Shown here in pieces: positions 12,229 through 25,305 of a stretch of DNA of 64,000 nt (the stretch's first letter is position 1; each line of letters begins with the position of its first letter). The stretch is from Myxocyprinus asiaticus (taxonomy: Eukaryota; Chordata; Actinopteri; Cypriniformes; Catostomidae), in the NCBI RefSeq assembly GCF_019703515.2, contig NC_059393.1:7767501-7831500 (forward strand), read 5' to 3'. The notes below the pieces were generated by a model. The model made no database searches. It was not told where the DNA came from and saw only the letters and a list, made by a program, of their open reading frames with translations. Both the position numbers and the translations under genes were made by a program.

Positions 12229-12376
12229 GTGTAAACTTTGAGCACAAAGTCTTTCTCCTCTTTGAGTTCAGAGATGGTCTGAAGGACGTCGCTCATGGCT
12301 AACACTGCGCATCCGTACGGCCGGCGGTACTGCACGTGAGGGGGGCCTTTCTTCGAGTCATTGAGCAACATTCGCC
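12229..12376 (-). CDS. dock3: dock3 exon: YRRPYGCAVL segment
   Basis: A 148-nt exon. GG completes the split Gly codon and 48 codons follow, including RMLLNDSKKGPPHVQYRRPY, GCAVLAMSDVLQTISELKEE and KDFVLKVY, then AC of a split Thr codon before a gtaag donor. The YRRPYGCAVL motif is a hallmark of this region in DOCK A and B family proteins. On the minus strand a run of about 30 T (plus-strand A run near 12406-12435) lies 30-60 nt before the acceptor, so length change of this run could affect the branch-point and polypyrimidine region. Confidence 0.95.
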
Positions 12377-12833
12377 CTGCACAAGAACACATTATGAATT
12401 GATTTGAGAAAAAAAAAAAAAAAAAAAAAAAAAAACAGGCAAAGCGGACAGTAAATTCAACTCACAACTGATTTCAATAGCTTCACATTAGCATGTTGCT
12501 AAGCAAATGCCGCAATACTCTAATAAGCATAAAAAAAAAAATAAAAAAAAAACGTAGCATACACAAATATTGGGTACAATAGTCAATTTCCAGTTTGATT
12601 TTTTAGCGTTACATTTCGGTATTTAATTAAATATGCAAATATTAAATATGCAGTAAAAGTTTTTAAAATATACATTTTATAAACTAACATAAATTGCCGT
12701 CATTTATGAGTTTTGTTGCATTGTATCGCATATGTTTGTTTTCTTGCTGCTAAAATGAGTGTTGCAGTATGTGCATTAGCGTGTTAAATTTGTGTGTCCC
12801 ACGTAAACAGCAATTGAACAAACTAACATCTAC

Positions 12834-13886
12834 CAGTGTTTCTCAACTGGTGGGTCATGACCCAAAAGTGGGTCGCAGGTTTATTCGGACTGGGTCGCGG
12901 ACAGGGAAAGAACAATGCCATGGTTCTCCCATTGAAGATAATTCGGCGGCCGCTCAAGTGATAGCCTATTTAGGACTGCCGAAACAGATTTAATGATAAT
13001 CTCGGAATCAGCTAAAGGCTTCTCATCTGCACTTTCACACGAGTGTAACGGGACCAGCTCGCGATCATGATCTGCTCTTCTCTCTGGCGCGCGCGCGCAA
13101 CAACCGGGCTTCCCTCGATATTGCGGAGTGCAGACCTCAAAACTGATGTGACCAATTTCAATTCTAGTGAGACTTTTCTAGTTTAAAGCGTTACGGAGGA
13201 AGTCAAGTCGAACCTCTCAAACAGTAGGCAGCCCCGACATGCCAAACAGCATTGAGGAGGAAAAGAGCAACACTATGTGCTATATTTTTTTTCATTACAC
13301 ATCATCACCATTACAAAATTGTTTCACGATTTTACATGAGTAAAAGTAACTGTTATATTTTGACAAAATGTTATAGTTTCATGTGAAATAATCTAAAGGT
13401 AGAATCTATTAGACCTCATTTTATATCAACAGTGGCAGTTGTGGTTTAAAGTTTCAAGATGTGTTTCATAAATACAATAATTTGTTGTTATTATTATTAT
13501 TACTACTATTTAAGACTAGCTACACTGACCTAACCATGGTAATGAGGAGCCTTTCCTCCTGTGTAATATGTATGTTCTGTTTGAATTATGTTTGAAATTA
13601 GGAAACAAATGGGAAAATAATGGGCTCATTTAAGTAAATATGCTCTTCAATTTTTAAAAGGGGGGAGAGAAAACATCCTGTTTTTTTGTTGTTGACGTCA
13701 ACAACAAAAATAATGTCACTTGATGCATGTCCTTGTACTTGAAAACCATGAACAAAACTATGCAACATAAAAGGAAATGCGACCAAGGATACATTAAATA
13801 CAGGTAACATTTTTACTATGGTGGGTCGCCACTTGATTTCCAATGTAAAATCTGGGTCCTGAAGCAAAACCAGTGGAGAACCACTG
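12834..13886. mobile_element. hAT-like element 'cagtgtttctcaactggtgg'
   Basis: Left end cagtgtttctcaactggtgg, right end accagtggagaaccactg, an inverted pair typical of a widespread vertebrate hAT-type family. Just inside the left end is 'gtgggtcgcaggtttattc' and inside the right end 'tggtgggtcgccacttgatt'. The 1053-bp length and lack of an open frame indicate a non-autonomous or decayed copy. Flanking 8-mers (acatctac / ttgtttac) do not match, so the target duplication has decayed. Fragments of the same right end occur at about 28930-28998 and 19870-19905. Confidence 0.8.
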
Positions 13887-14789
13887 TTGTTTACAGTACT
13901 GTCTTTACAAATATCTGACCTGTATTTTGATTTAAAATATGGTAGGCAGTACAGTCATTAACATGCATGCAGGAACTTTATATATATATATTTACCTGTG
14001 TCTGTCTGTTGCCACTCCTAAGTAGAGATGCTGTAGTGTGTTAGTCAGCTTTCTGAAGACTAGAGCTTATCAAGTGTAACATTAAGATACAACATCATAT
14101 ACACTTCCCACTTCTTGAAATGCCATATATAATGTTAATGTATCACATGATTCACACGTGATTCCCATGTATTCATTTATAGCCTAAACCTAAATACGAT
14201 GTTAAATTCCTGACCTGAAGTGATGATTTCACGTCGGAGCTCGTCTATCCATCTCTTAAAGTTGACCACATTTATATCCACATCAGCGATTAAGAAAATT
14301 ATCTTGGTAAGACTTTATTCCAAAAAAAAATAAATAAAAAAAATAAATGCTCCATAAAGTACATTATTATTACTATTATTATTATTATTATTTAACTAAA
14401 TAATGGTGTCTTATCGTAAAAATTCCTGATAGATTTATGGGACTTTCACCTGTTTGTAGGCTATATTGATTTTATTTTCATTTCTTTTAATGTTTGAATT
14501 TGTATTTATTATTCAATGCAAAATGTGTGCTTGACATTTCACATTTTGCTTGACACTTCCTGCCTCCAGAATAATGTTGTTATACATGCACAGACAAACG
14601 AAAATTCTGTTTCATGCAGATATTAATATCTGAAATACCAGGAGAAACCACAAGATATTGCACAGTTAATGTAGCCTACAAATTCAGCTTCATCTAGTGA
14701 GAAAAAAAAAAAGAAAAAAAGAATATATATTTTTTAAATAACTGTTTGTTTTAATAGAAACTATAAATGTAAGAGTAACATATAAAAAT

Positions 14790-15315
14790 CGGCATTTCAT
14801 TTAGTTTTGATGCACTTCCGGTTTAAGCCCCGCCCACACCCGGTTCTATCCGAATACAGAGACAGATACAGATAATTTTGTCATATGACCAGATGCTTTT
14901 GGATTATCACACCGGTTTTCAGTGTCACGAACGGTGCATTTTTAAGATATCGTGTCGAATTAAAAGTAGGTACAATTTGAAAATCACATCTCGAGATCCC
15001 TGCGTTCTGTCGTGCTTTGTCCAGCTGTAAAAAACGCGTCCTGTGCCAGCGGCTCACATTCTGTGGCTACGCCGCTGGTGAGGTTTGTTGAGGAGTGATG
15101 ACTGGCCCCTGCCGATGTAGCTCAAGAAAAATTAAAGTTACATGTACTTCAAGCTTGAATTGGTCCGAAGGTAGGAAAATATATATATATATATTTTTAT
15201 TTTTTTTTACGGAATTTACGTGCAGGTCAGGAGGCATGATTAATTACGTAAATGTTTTAATACGTTATTTTTATATAATTAATCACACTAAATTCATGTG
15301 TTAAATCAACAGCCC
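14790..15315. repeat. 'agggctgt'-terminated repeat, copy A
   Basis: The right end (about 15225-15315) reads gcatgattaattacgtaaat and ends gttaaatcaacagcccc. The body contains 'gctttgtccagctgtaaaaa' and 'atgtagctcaag'. It is colinear with the DNA on both sides of the SINE at 51831-52195. The opposite terminus, agggctgtcaaac, is seen at 38097. Confidence 0.6.
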
Positions 15316-15364
15316 CAGTCACAACAACTGAAGATGATAATAATTAATAATTTAATAATAATAA

Positions 15365-15606
15365 TTTTCTTTATTTATCACACATTATACATTTGCACAT
15401 ATATGGTGAAATTCTTCTTTTTCACATATCCCAGCTAGGCTGGGGTCAGAGTGCAGGGTCAGCCATGATACGGCGCCCCTGGAGCAGATAGGGTTAAGGG
15501 CCTTGCTCAAGGGCCCAACAGTGGTATCTTGGCAGTGCTGGGGCTTGAACCCCTGACCTTCTGATCAGTAACCCAGAGCCTTAACCGCTGAGCTACCACT
15601 GCCCTA
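15365..15606 (-). mobile_element. second tRNA-derived SINE family
   Basis: On the minus strand it has an A-box-like tagctcagcggttaag and a B-box-like ggttcaagccc, followed by the body 'cactgttgggcccttgagc' and an AT-rich tail. It belongs to a different family from the five copies above. Similar elements are widespread in teleosts. It lies about 340 bp from the dock3 exon 15946-16006. Confidence 0.85.
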
Positions 15607-15945
15607 ATGATGACCTGTGCTTTACAAGAGTCTCCAAAATGGGGATGAAAATAGTCACTGAGGGATGTTTTCATTTTAAAACTGCACTCAAAATGAGCCA
15701 GAAAAAGTTGTGTCTGATTTGGGGGCGCTGAAGGATTTGTTCCAGTGTTTGAGCCGCCCGCCCATTTCTGTTAAGCTGGAATGGAAGCCACAACAGCACT
15801 TATGTAACAGCTTTAGAGATGCAATTGTCACAGCAGGAGAAATGCAATGCCTTGCGGCAACTCAGGAACATTTGTCTCCAAATGAAGGGAATAGATAGAG
15901 GACGAGAGAGACAGAGACAGAGGCTAAATGAGATGGGATACTCAC

Positions 15946-16006
15946 CCGTCCTGATAACCTGGGACACAATATACAGATCTCTCTTCATGTCCTTGTTGCT
16001 TAGGTC
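15946..16006 (-). CDS. dock3: dock3 exon: DLSNKDMKRDLYIV segment
   Basis: A 61-nt exon with 20 codons, DLSNKDMKRDLYIVSQVIRT, plus one base (G) of a split Gly codon. The acceptor is ccctcacag and the donor is gtgag. It enters in phase 0 and its reading frame joins cleanly with the exon at 12229-12376 to give the conserved I-R-x-G-R-M sequence. Ser-Gln replaces Ala-His in the 'IVAHVIR' motif as I remember it from mammals. That is either a lineage change or a limit of my recall. Confidence 0.95.
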
Positions 16007-16159
16007 CTGTGAGGGAAATGAGAGAAGCAATGTAGCTAGTTTAATCAAAAATTGGTAGATGCAGAGGCATTTTTCAGATGTGGTTAAATCTATTTGCGAA
16101 TGTGTCTTTTATATCCTAAGCAATATCAAAGACAGATTGTAAATCAACTGCATTCCCAC
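16007..16159 (-). other. dock3 short intron (153 bp)
   Basis: A short GT-AG intron between the exons 16160-16241 and 15946-16006. It holds no repeat that I can see. It is one of two introns of this minimal size in the gene (the other is at 29166-29319). Confidence 0.93.
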
Positions 16160-16241
16160 CGTGAAGAGCGCACAGAGACGGTCCACCTTCTCTAGATTCT
16201 TTGGCCCGCCATTTTTGTTCAGTCTCACCATAAACTTCTCA
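16160..16241 (-). CDS. dock3: dock3 exon: EKFMVRLNKNGGPKN segment
   Basis: An 82-nt exon. The first T completes the split Ser codon from the exon at 29014-29165. It then encodes 27 codons, EKFMVRLNKNGGPKNLEKVD followed by RLCALFT. The acceptor is ttcttccag. The donor is gtggga, a somewhat weaker match than the other donors here. The exon ends in phase 0 and is followed by a 153-bp intron. The RLNKNG motif is shared by DOCK1-5 proteins. Confidence 0.95.
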
Positions 16242-16500
16242 CTGGAAGAAGAGAGAGAGATTGAGTCAAAGCTCATATAACGAGCTTAAGTTCATCATTT
16301 GGACAAGGACACCATAACTTAGGCCAAGTCTATGCTAATTCGTTTAAGTCTAAAACTTCTGGTTTCAGTTCACTAACAGCATTGTTTTCCAAAGTATGCA
16401 GTTATGGAGACCATTTTCGAAAAAAAAAAAATTAAAATAAAAATAGCATATGGGTTTGACACTTTGGACATCAAGTTGCAACCCAACATAGTACCAGGAT

Positions 16501-16943
16501 ATTTTTTATTTATTTTTTTATTTTTTCCCCTTTTTCACCCAATTTGGAATGCCCAAATCCCAGTGCGCTTTTAAGTCCTCGTGGTCGCGTAGTGACTCGC
16601 CTCAATCCGGGTGGCGGAGGATGAATCTCAGTTGCCTCCGCATCTGAGACCATCAATCTGTGCATCTTATCACATGGATTGTTGAGCGCATTGCCACGGA
16701 GACATAGCGTGTGTGGAGGCTTCACGCCATCCGCGCTCAACTCACCATGCGCCCCACCAAGAACGAACCACATTATAGCAACCACGAGGAGGTTACCCCA
16801 TGTGACTCTACCCTCCCTAGCAACCGAGCCAATTTGGTTGCTTAGGAGACCTGGCTGGAGTCACTCAGCACGCCCTGGGATTCGAACTAGCGAACTCCAG
16901 GGGTGGTAGCCAGCGTCTTTTACCACTGAGCTACCCAGGCCCC
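16501..16943 (-). mobile_element. tRNA-derived SINE, copy 2, with TSD
   Basis: A full-length SINE of the same family as copy 1, inverted relative to the plus strand, with a T-rich left end (the A-rich tail) and the tRNA-like head at 16920-16943. It is flanked by a perfect 10-bp direct repeat, gtaccaggat, at 16491-16500 and 16944-16953. That is the target-site duplication expected from target-primed reverse transcription. Confidence 0.93.
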
Positions 16944-17054
16944 GTACCAGGATTATTGATCATACAAAAGTGAACAAAAATGTCTTTCAGAACAAACAAT
17001 TGAATAATATGTATTTTACATTAGGAAGTTCCTTGCTCTTCATTATTTTAACAG

Positions 17055-17180
17055 AACAGACTAGGGATGCAATTAATGATTATTTTGAAAACGGATTAAT
17101 CTTTGATTATTTATTTGATTATTTATTTGATTAATCGGATAAAAAAAGTCAAATTTTTTCTCTCGTATTTTATTAAAATT
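17055..17180. repeat. 'ctagggatgcaattaatgatt' repeat end
   Basis: It contains gggatgcaattaatgattat and several 'gattatttatttgatta' units, a terminal region of a dispersed teleost repeat with a 'ctagggctgcaac' terminus. The far end was not located. Confidence 0.5.
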
Positions 17181-20100
17181 GGTTTATTAAAAGAACAAAT
17201 GACTGTATGCTATACATTGTGTACGAAAAAGGTTTAAAATATTAATGTTAAAATATAAATTGCATGTAGATAAATAAAAAAGCGTACAATTGCATGTAGT
17301 AAAAAAAAATAAAAATGTCCTCAGTTGGATGCAGCAGGATAATTTACACCATTCAATTAACTGAAAATAAAGAAAAAACAAAACCAAAATCTAAGGGGCA
17401 GATTCACAAAGAATGAATTGCGGCCAGTAAAAGCACAGTTTTTTGCATGCTGGTTTAGTTCCAGATTCACTAATGAAATTATGCAGACAAGGCATAGGCG
17501 CAAACGTGAAAAAAATCCAGAAAAAAAAAAAAAAACACAAAATCGCTGATGAACACAATTTGCACATGCAATTCTGATCTTGTGGTCCGATTATGAGCAC
17601 TATATAGCGGAGAATGCTGCAGACCACCATATTTGACACATCCTGTCAGGACTGTACAGCATCACTTTGATCCGTATACCTGGATCATCTCTTAAACAGG
17701 CAGAACATACGCTTGACTACACGCACATCTGGATATATACCAGGTTATAATACTCATCTCCATCATTTGATGATTATTTGATTATTTACTGTTGATATGA
17801 TCGGTTGAAAATGATCACAAACATCTCTTTTAAATAAAATTAAATTTACCGCCTACTTTGATTTGGTGGTAATAGCACAATCTAATTGTGCCAGGCACTT
17901 TTTGTGAATGCAGCACAATCGACAATGAGCCTAATTTACATAGAAAGCAGGCATGTTTATGTGTAAAGGAATGACAATGACTTCATTTAAATACTCAAGA
18001 TGCTGTGGAATTTCAGTGCTGATTGCGCCTGCTAAAATAGATTGTGGGTGGTTACTAACAGCCCCTAAGTCATACCTGCCAACACTCCCGACTGTACTGG
18101 GTTTCTCCCGTTTTTCCACCCCTCCTCCCAATTTTCTGCATCTACACTTTGCTTATGAGAATGTATTAGACCTCCAGATAGTGTTGCCACCTGTCCCATA
18201 AATACGGGATCGTCCCGTTTTTAAATATGAAATGATGTGTCCCGAATCAATTCAATAGCAATTTGTCCCGTAAGCTGGTCAGATGGCGTAACGGCGAAGT
18301 CGTTCCAGATCGTTAATGTAACATTTGCTGTCTCGTTTCAAAGGTTGCGTGCTAGCTAGGATGCGTCCTTTGAAGGCTGCGGTATACCGAGCATCCTCCT
18401 TTAAACAAGCCTCATTTAAACGAGATGGCCTTCGTAGGACAAATGGAAACAGAACTTATCATGGTTGCTATGACAGCATGCCACTCTTTAACAAGCGCCA
18501 GCACTTTGAGTGAGAAGGGAATAAAGTCCCTTTGGAAGGGAATGCATGAGGTAAATTTTAGGAGAGTTATAATGATGTAGAGAGAAAAGAAAATAGATTT
18601 TACAGGTGTACTTTTAGTCTATAATACTTTATTTTAATTATATATTACTATAATTATACATATTATATACTATGCACCTGTCTACTGATGTACTTCAACT
18701 TGGGAATTAACATTACTTGTGTTTGAACATCATATTTTCGGGCAAATTGGCGTCATTTTTTTAGACAAATGATGTTCATTTCCATCGAAACAAAAAATTG
18801 TGGGTTGTGAGTGCCTATGAAGGATACACCTCATGCATCCTCTGAATTTCCACGAAAGAGGTCGCATTCGAAGGCTGTATTCGGAATGTCTTACTCGCTT
18901 TTCTGAAACGAGACAGCCTTGATGACGTATGCGGACGACAAAGTTGGAAATGTTTCATACGGTGAGTAAGGGACCATCTGAATTGTCCACACATTGTGCT
19001 TTTTTTTATTTTTTATTGAAGAACAGAAGGTTTAATGTAAATGTTCAATAAGATGAACAAAATTACAAAGATCCAACAATGTATGAATACAACCACTGAG
19101 TCATAAAGACAAGAAGTACAGGTGAAGGAAAAAAAACCCTGAATAATTCAACTAAAGTAAATTAAAAAAAAAAAATGTTTTACTAAAATACCCCCCAAAA
19201 AGCAATACCCCACCCCCTCCCCCTAAAAAAAAATTAGAATAGTATATATAAAAAAATCTCCCTATTTTTCACAATCCATTGTTGGCATGTATGCCCTGAG
19301 TGTTCACTTTCTATAAATATAAAGGACTCAGTTCTTGCATTATATGTAGGATTTCAATTATGGCTCCATTTAAACCTAAATTTTATGTCATAAGGCAAAG
19401 TTTCTTAAACAGCACAGTTTAATCATAACGATTGTGCTCCCATTCTCTTTTTCAACTGGTTTGATTGATGTGGACGGCTGTGCGATTGCTCGAAGTTTAA
19501 CGGAGATTCGCCAGTGGTAAAAACTAACAGCGGCCTGATAAAATATCGAAAATAACAGTAAAATTGAACTTATTCGCTGGAAGAAACAACTCTCAATAGC
19601 ATCAAATAGCACAAGCACAGCCGTTCCACATTAAACCGTATGCTTATAATCTTTGAAGTGTTTAATAAAAAGTGTTCCCATGCGCAGGAAATCTTTTCTC
19701 CACCATATTTCAAATTTCAGCATTCAAATGGATTTTTCACTACTGTAAAGTGTCATCACTGAAGGAGTTTCTCCATGCACGCTGCACAAATCAAACTAAT
19801 TAATAATGACATTTGTTGATGACTTATCATATTGTTTATTCATAAGTTGTTACAGCTCTAACTGTGAACCATTTTGGGTCATGACACACCAGTTGAAAAC
19901 AACTGACTTAAAAATCAGCAGTCAATAAGCAACTTAATAATAGTTGACGGCACTGTATTCATTACATATCTTGCACACGTTTCATATACGTAAACGTTCT
20001 ATAACATTAGGACCCCAGTTGATCCATATGACAATATATATATAATATATAATTATATTTAATTTACAAAATGAGACAGTGAATGCTTTTTAATCATTTT

Positions 20101-20761
20101 AGACACCTTATAGGGAAGACACTGTGAAATTATTGAAGCAAAGGATGGTTAATGATATCCCTCATCTCTCTTGGTTTCCAGTGGAGCTTTACAGATTAAG
20201 TAAGTTGACGAGGCTGTAATCAGATCACAGGAAATAGTGCAGCACACTTCCTGTCTGCTCAAATACAGCTTAATGGAGTATAGGCGCCAGCAGGGCAGTT
20301 ACGACAACAGACGCTAGACTACCAGAGCGGTACCTGCAGTAAATTACATCTACATGACACAGAGACATGCAACTGCAGAGATACGGGTGATCTTATAGGG
20401 ATAGATATATAAGGGCCAGGAAACCTAAAATAACAACCAGGCAATTCAGTCACACACCAATCAAATAGTTTTTTTGTCATGACTGCAGTACAGCATGACT
20501 TCAAAATAAGAGTCCTTGAAGAAGAATGAGGGAGACAGACTGTGACAGTAGCATTGAGATGCTGTAACCCTTGTACAATACCAACAAGCACAGCAAAACT
20601 GCAATTAATCTAAGAGTGTTTTTGAACTTCATCAAAGTGGTAAGCTATTATGAAAGCGGTCACTAAAGTGGTAAAGTAATGAAAACAAGGTCACAAATAA
20701 ATCTTAATATATGAGACACAGGAGAACCCCTTGCATCTGGTGTCGAAACTGGCATTTTGAC

Positions 20762-21206
20762 AACTCAATCTCATGAAAAGTCGTAAGAATAGTACAAGAT
20801 GACGAAATCGTAAGAAATCATTGGGTCGAGTGGGGTCGTACAAAAACGTACGACTTTTAGAACAATCCAATCACATCCGCTTCCTTCATGTCACTGTTAA
20901 CTCTGATATTTCCTTTCTTACATGGTGCACAAAACAATTCTTACGTGTAAAGCGAGAGAAACATCCGGTTTTTGAATGTGGGATCGTGAGACTTTTACAA
21001 ATTGAACCCCTAAACCCATACCTAAACCCCTTACCATGACTTTAATTGTAAATGCGTTTTGTGCACCACGGAAGAAAGGGAATATCAGGGGTTAAGAAAG
21101 AGACAAGGGAAGCATCTGTGATTGGTTGGTGTAAAAGTCGTACATTTACGTACGAACCAAGTCATGCGATATCGCACGATTGCGCCATCTCGTACGAGTT
21201 AATACA
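20762..21206. mobile_element. fold-back MITE with 'cgtacgactttt' arms
   Basis: The left arm (20762-20936) and right arm (21056-21206) are imperfect inverted copies. Both carry cgtacgacttttaga/cac, a 'caatcaca' motif, 'tgatatttcctttctt' and 'ggtgcacaaaac'. The centre of about 120 bp contains 'aacccctaaacccatacc'. The open frame here is not protein-like. It is a non-autonomous element of unknown superfamily. Confidence 0.75.
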
Positions 21207-24200
21207 AACTATACTTAAAATATAGAGAATTATATGAAAATATGGACTACTTTTCTGGTTCTTTTATGTCATCTTTGGGGCTTGACAGCCTCTGGTTAGT
21301 ATAAACTTTCATTGTATGGAAAAGTGTAGCATGAACATCATTCAAAATTCTCCATTTGTGTTCTCCAAATGTTCAAATGAACACAAAATATTGAAATACT
21401 GGTGCAATGAAAACATTGCAAAAAAAAAAAAAAAAATATTATATATATCCGAATTACTTTCACAGTGCCTGTAAACTTAATATTAATTAATATTAATTCA
21501 CAACTGCAAGCCAGTTCCCCTTTGCTGGGGAAACTGGAACTCTCCACATGCCATATTCTATCAACGGGAACATGTCTGCAATCTGCATGCATTTCAAATA
21601 CAGTTCACTGCGTCAAAACAAAAACTCAGTTTAAAATATTGCAGTGCTACTTCTGCAGTTGGTAGGCAAGTGTTTTTTCCTTTGTTTCCTGGTTGTGATA
21701 CAGGCTACCGCCTTTTAGGCCGACTTCATTTATTTTTGTTATGCACAAATGAATGTGTGGAATGCATTCTGTAAGTGTTTACTTTGAATAAATGTGTTCA
21801 AAGCAGGATGTCACACTTGAATAGAAAAGCAAGGAATATAATGGTACAGGACTTGAGTTATTTTGTGGGTTTCTAGAACCAGGGCCATGATTATGAAGGG
21901 GGTATTGTATTGCACCGCAAAAGGTGAAATTCTTGGCCCGATGCAAGACGGACAAAAGTGAAAGTATTTATTAAGAATGTAATCATTGTTCAAGAATGAA
22001 AGTTTCATCATAATCAATGTCGATCCGTGGTCCCACTGACATTGATTTTAGTACTTTTTGCATACTTTCAAAATATGTAGATCAATTATACGATTTTTAG
22101 TTTTAGCTTATAGACATTTTTTTTTTCTTTTTAAGTTCTTCAGTAAATGAACAATCGTGGACCTTAGATTCAAACACTACAAAACCAAGTGAACATGAAG
22201 AGTCTTTTGTAGATGATTTTAGTGTTAGGTTATTTATTTATTTATTTATTTATTTATATGTAATAATTTTTAATATACAAAATGTTTTTAAAATGTGACA
22301 GCACTGCAAATATTATTTTCTTACTGAGTATTTTTGTATTTTATTCTGGTAAAAAAAAAAAAAAATCTAAACATCCCTAAAACAAGAAAAAAATGGCGTA
22401 AGATTTTAAGTCTTGTTTTCAGATCAATCTGATGAAATTGGTTGGGGTCTATGCTTAAAAAAAAAAAAAAAAAAAATGCATTAAAAAAAAAAAAAATGCA
22501 TTTAAAAAAAGGCTCTCCATTACTGTATACTTTGGAGAACAATGACGTTATGAAACTGAAAACGGATTAGTGTGGATGTGGTCCGAGTGTCATGACAACA
22601 ACAAAACAGCTCTGAAATGCTGTTTTATTTACACTAAACCATTGCATGAAACCTAAACTTACCTAAATCTTTAACACTGTTCTTCTGCTACCTTGCAAGC
22701 ACTGCTATTATCTTATGGAAATACACATCTAGTTTGAATATATTATGTACATACTGTTTTTTTCCACCACAAAAGAATTGCCAATCAACAGTTTATCTAA
22801 TTGTTCAAAACCAATCAACAAATTAAACATGTACTTCAATCACAAAAGTGGATCTCTATCCTCACATTTACATTATGTGTGTTTGACATTCACATGTCTG
22901 TAACATATTTCCACAGTCCATTACATTCCACATGTTCATGTTGACTTATCATTTCTAAGTGCATCCATCTTGAGAGAACGACTCTGGCGAGAGCAACCAA
23001 TTATGTTGCTGCAAAGCGCCAACCCACTTCCCTGCAGGAGATGATATTGTCCTCTGGCAGCAGTGACAAGTATTCATTAATATCGTCTCCGATCAGTGGC
23101 GCTTTCATTTCCCCAGCTTTGTCCAATTCAAACGACTCTGGAACCATTGTTCAAATCCTATTGTGAAGCGATCGCTAGCTCAGCGCACATGATAATAACA
23201 TACTTAGCGTCTCAAATATTCAAAGGCTGATAGACTTTCAGGTTGATGTATGGTCTTTGTAACATAAAGAAAGTGGATTTGGCTTTGAAAAGAACAAGGA
23301 ACTGTTGGAGAAGGGTAGCGTAATACAATTATCAAGTTCAAATATTGAAGGGACCTTCAACAGTTAATTTTTAAGCACTGTTTGAAGAGAGAAAAAGCAG
23401 CTCTTGTGCATTTCAATCAATCACAAAGTCTTTAACTTGTAAGATAGGGCTACAACCACAAGATTCACCCAACTCAAGTCTATTTGGAAAGGGGGATCCT
23501 GAGTTCATTTCATGCAAACCGCAGTACAGTTAACTGTTAAGTGAACTGCTACTGATTACAAATATTTCACTGCGATAAATGGCTTATGGTGGTTATCACC
23601 AAAGTTGGGGAAGCTACATGGCAACAGTAGTTTACTAAGCTTCAGGCTACCCAATAAACCACAGTCAAACAACACTACTACACGACACTACCAAGTTACT
23701 ATGAAAAAGTATCTAAGGACATTGAAGCTATTATATATTGTAAGGGAACAATATATTTTACACATTGTTATTAAGATATTTTCTAATAATAATAAATAAA
23801 TAAATAAATAAATAAATAAAACATTTGTGGCACAAAAACAATCTCAGAAGATCTCAGTTAATGGGACTACATCAAACTTAAATACATAAATTTACACTAA
23901 TCAGAACATAAAACTCAAAAAAATTGATTGAAAAAAACTGAAATTGAAAAACTGAAATAACCGATACACTAAAACAAACAGTCTGAACTAACTGATTTGC
24001 ATAAATGAATCAGACATGAATCATGATACAAAATAAATAATGAGCCCAACGCTACTTGAAAGAGAGCGGACATTCTAAGAGACGGTGTTTGATTACTGCT
24101 TGGAATTGTTTTGACTGATTCAAAAAAATAACAATTATCGAAATATTTAACTCAAATGATAAATCCGCGAATCAGACAGGTGTTGTCACAAAAGTAATGA

Positions 24201-24469
24201 AAGGGTTTGGAGAAATGTATCATTAAAGTTTTCATTTTCTTTTCAAATGTAATGAAGTAAAAGTGAAAGTCAATAGAAATATTTATACTTGAGTGAAGTA
24301 GAAATACTTAATGTACTTAAGTACTTTATGCTTATACAACTGTAATTTGCACCATATTACAGTTCAGACAACTTAATGCAGTCTTAAAGCTGTTTTAGAC
24401 AGTTGGGGGACGATCTTATTTAATTTCAGACTCAAGTAAACGTACGAAGTGTGGAAACTAAATCACATA

Positions 24470-25305
24470 CAACCCCAATTCCAAAAAAGTTGGAACAATA
24501 TAGAAAATGCTCATAAAACTGTACATTCTATTCATCCTGTGCTATATTGAAAGCACTACAACACATTATTTTAAGTTTTACCTTGTGAATTAATTTTAAT
24601 TTTATTTATTTTTATATACACTCACTTCAAATCGGATGATTGCAACAAAAAAAGTTGAGACGGGCTGTTTAGGACTAAAACAATCTAAAGAGAGGATATA
24701 ACAAGGTGATGAGAAACAGGAGATGTTAAACAGGTGAGGCAATCATGTTAAAGTATACAAGGAGCCTCCAAAAAAAAAAAAAAAAAAAAGCCTAGTCATT
24801 CAAGAACAAGGATTTGTTGAGGCTCGCAAATTTGCCAAAAGATGAGTCAGCAAGTTATCCAGTGCTTTGAGAACAATGTTCCCCAAAGACAAATTGGAAG
24901 GATTTTGGGAATTTCACACTCTATAGTGCACATTATAGATAATATAATAAAGGAATCAGGTGAGATCTCAATGCATAAAGGGCACGGGCAAAAAAAAACG
25001 AACGCTTCTGAATGCGTGTGATCTCCCATCCCTCAGATGTCACTATTTTAAAAACGTTGTGGGTCTGTAAAAGATATCATGACATGGGCTCATGAATACC
25101 TCATTAAACATTTGTCAGTCAACACCATTCAGCACTGAATCCACAGATGCAAGTTAAGGCTTTACTATGCAAAGGAGAAGCCACACATCAACACTGTCAA
25201 AAACTTCTCAGTGTGGCACATTATGAAACGGACAATACAACAACGAAGGCCTCGTACAATTGCACAACTGACAACCTGGATAATGAATGAATGGGGGAAA
25301 ATTCT
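24470..25305 (+). pseudogene. internally deleted Tc1 transposon
   Basis: The left end is acaaccccaattccaaaaaa, a known start of a fish Tc1-type element. The plus-strand translation with stops shows a helix-turn-helix part (VIQCFENNVPQRQIGRILG and then HSIVHIIDNIIKESGEIS), a stretch THAHEYLIKHLSVNT-like near 25090-25130, and a C-terminal QRRPRTIAQLTTWIMNEWGK at about 25235-25300. The DDE catalytic core between them is missing. There are several stops and an A20 run at about 24771-24790. It is an inactive relic, and its right end is not clear. Confidence 0.8.

Larger units (their letters stand above)
12377..15945 (-). other. dock3 intron 3.57 kb
   Basis: It contains A-rich runs (12406-12435 and 12530-12552), a hAT-like element (12834-13886), a repeat ending in an 'agggctgt'-type terminus (about 14790-15315) and a tRNA-derived SINE (15365-15606). 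13900-14780 is AT-rich with short (ATT)n and A runs and no identifiable element. Confidence 0.8.
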
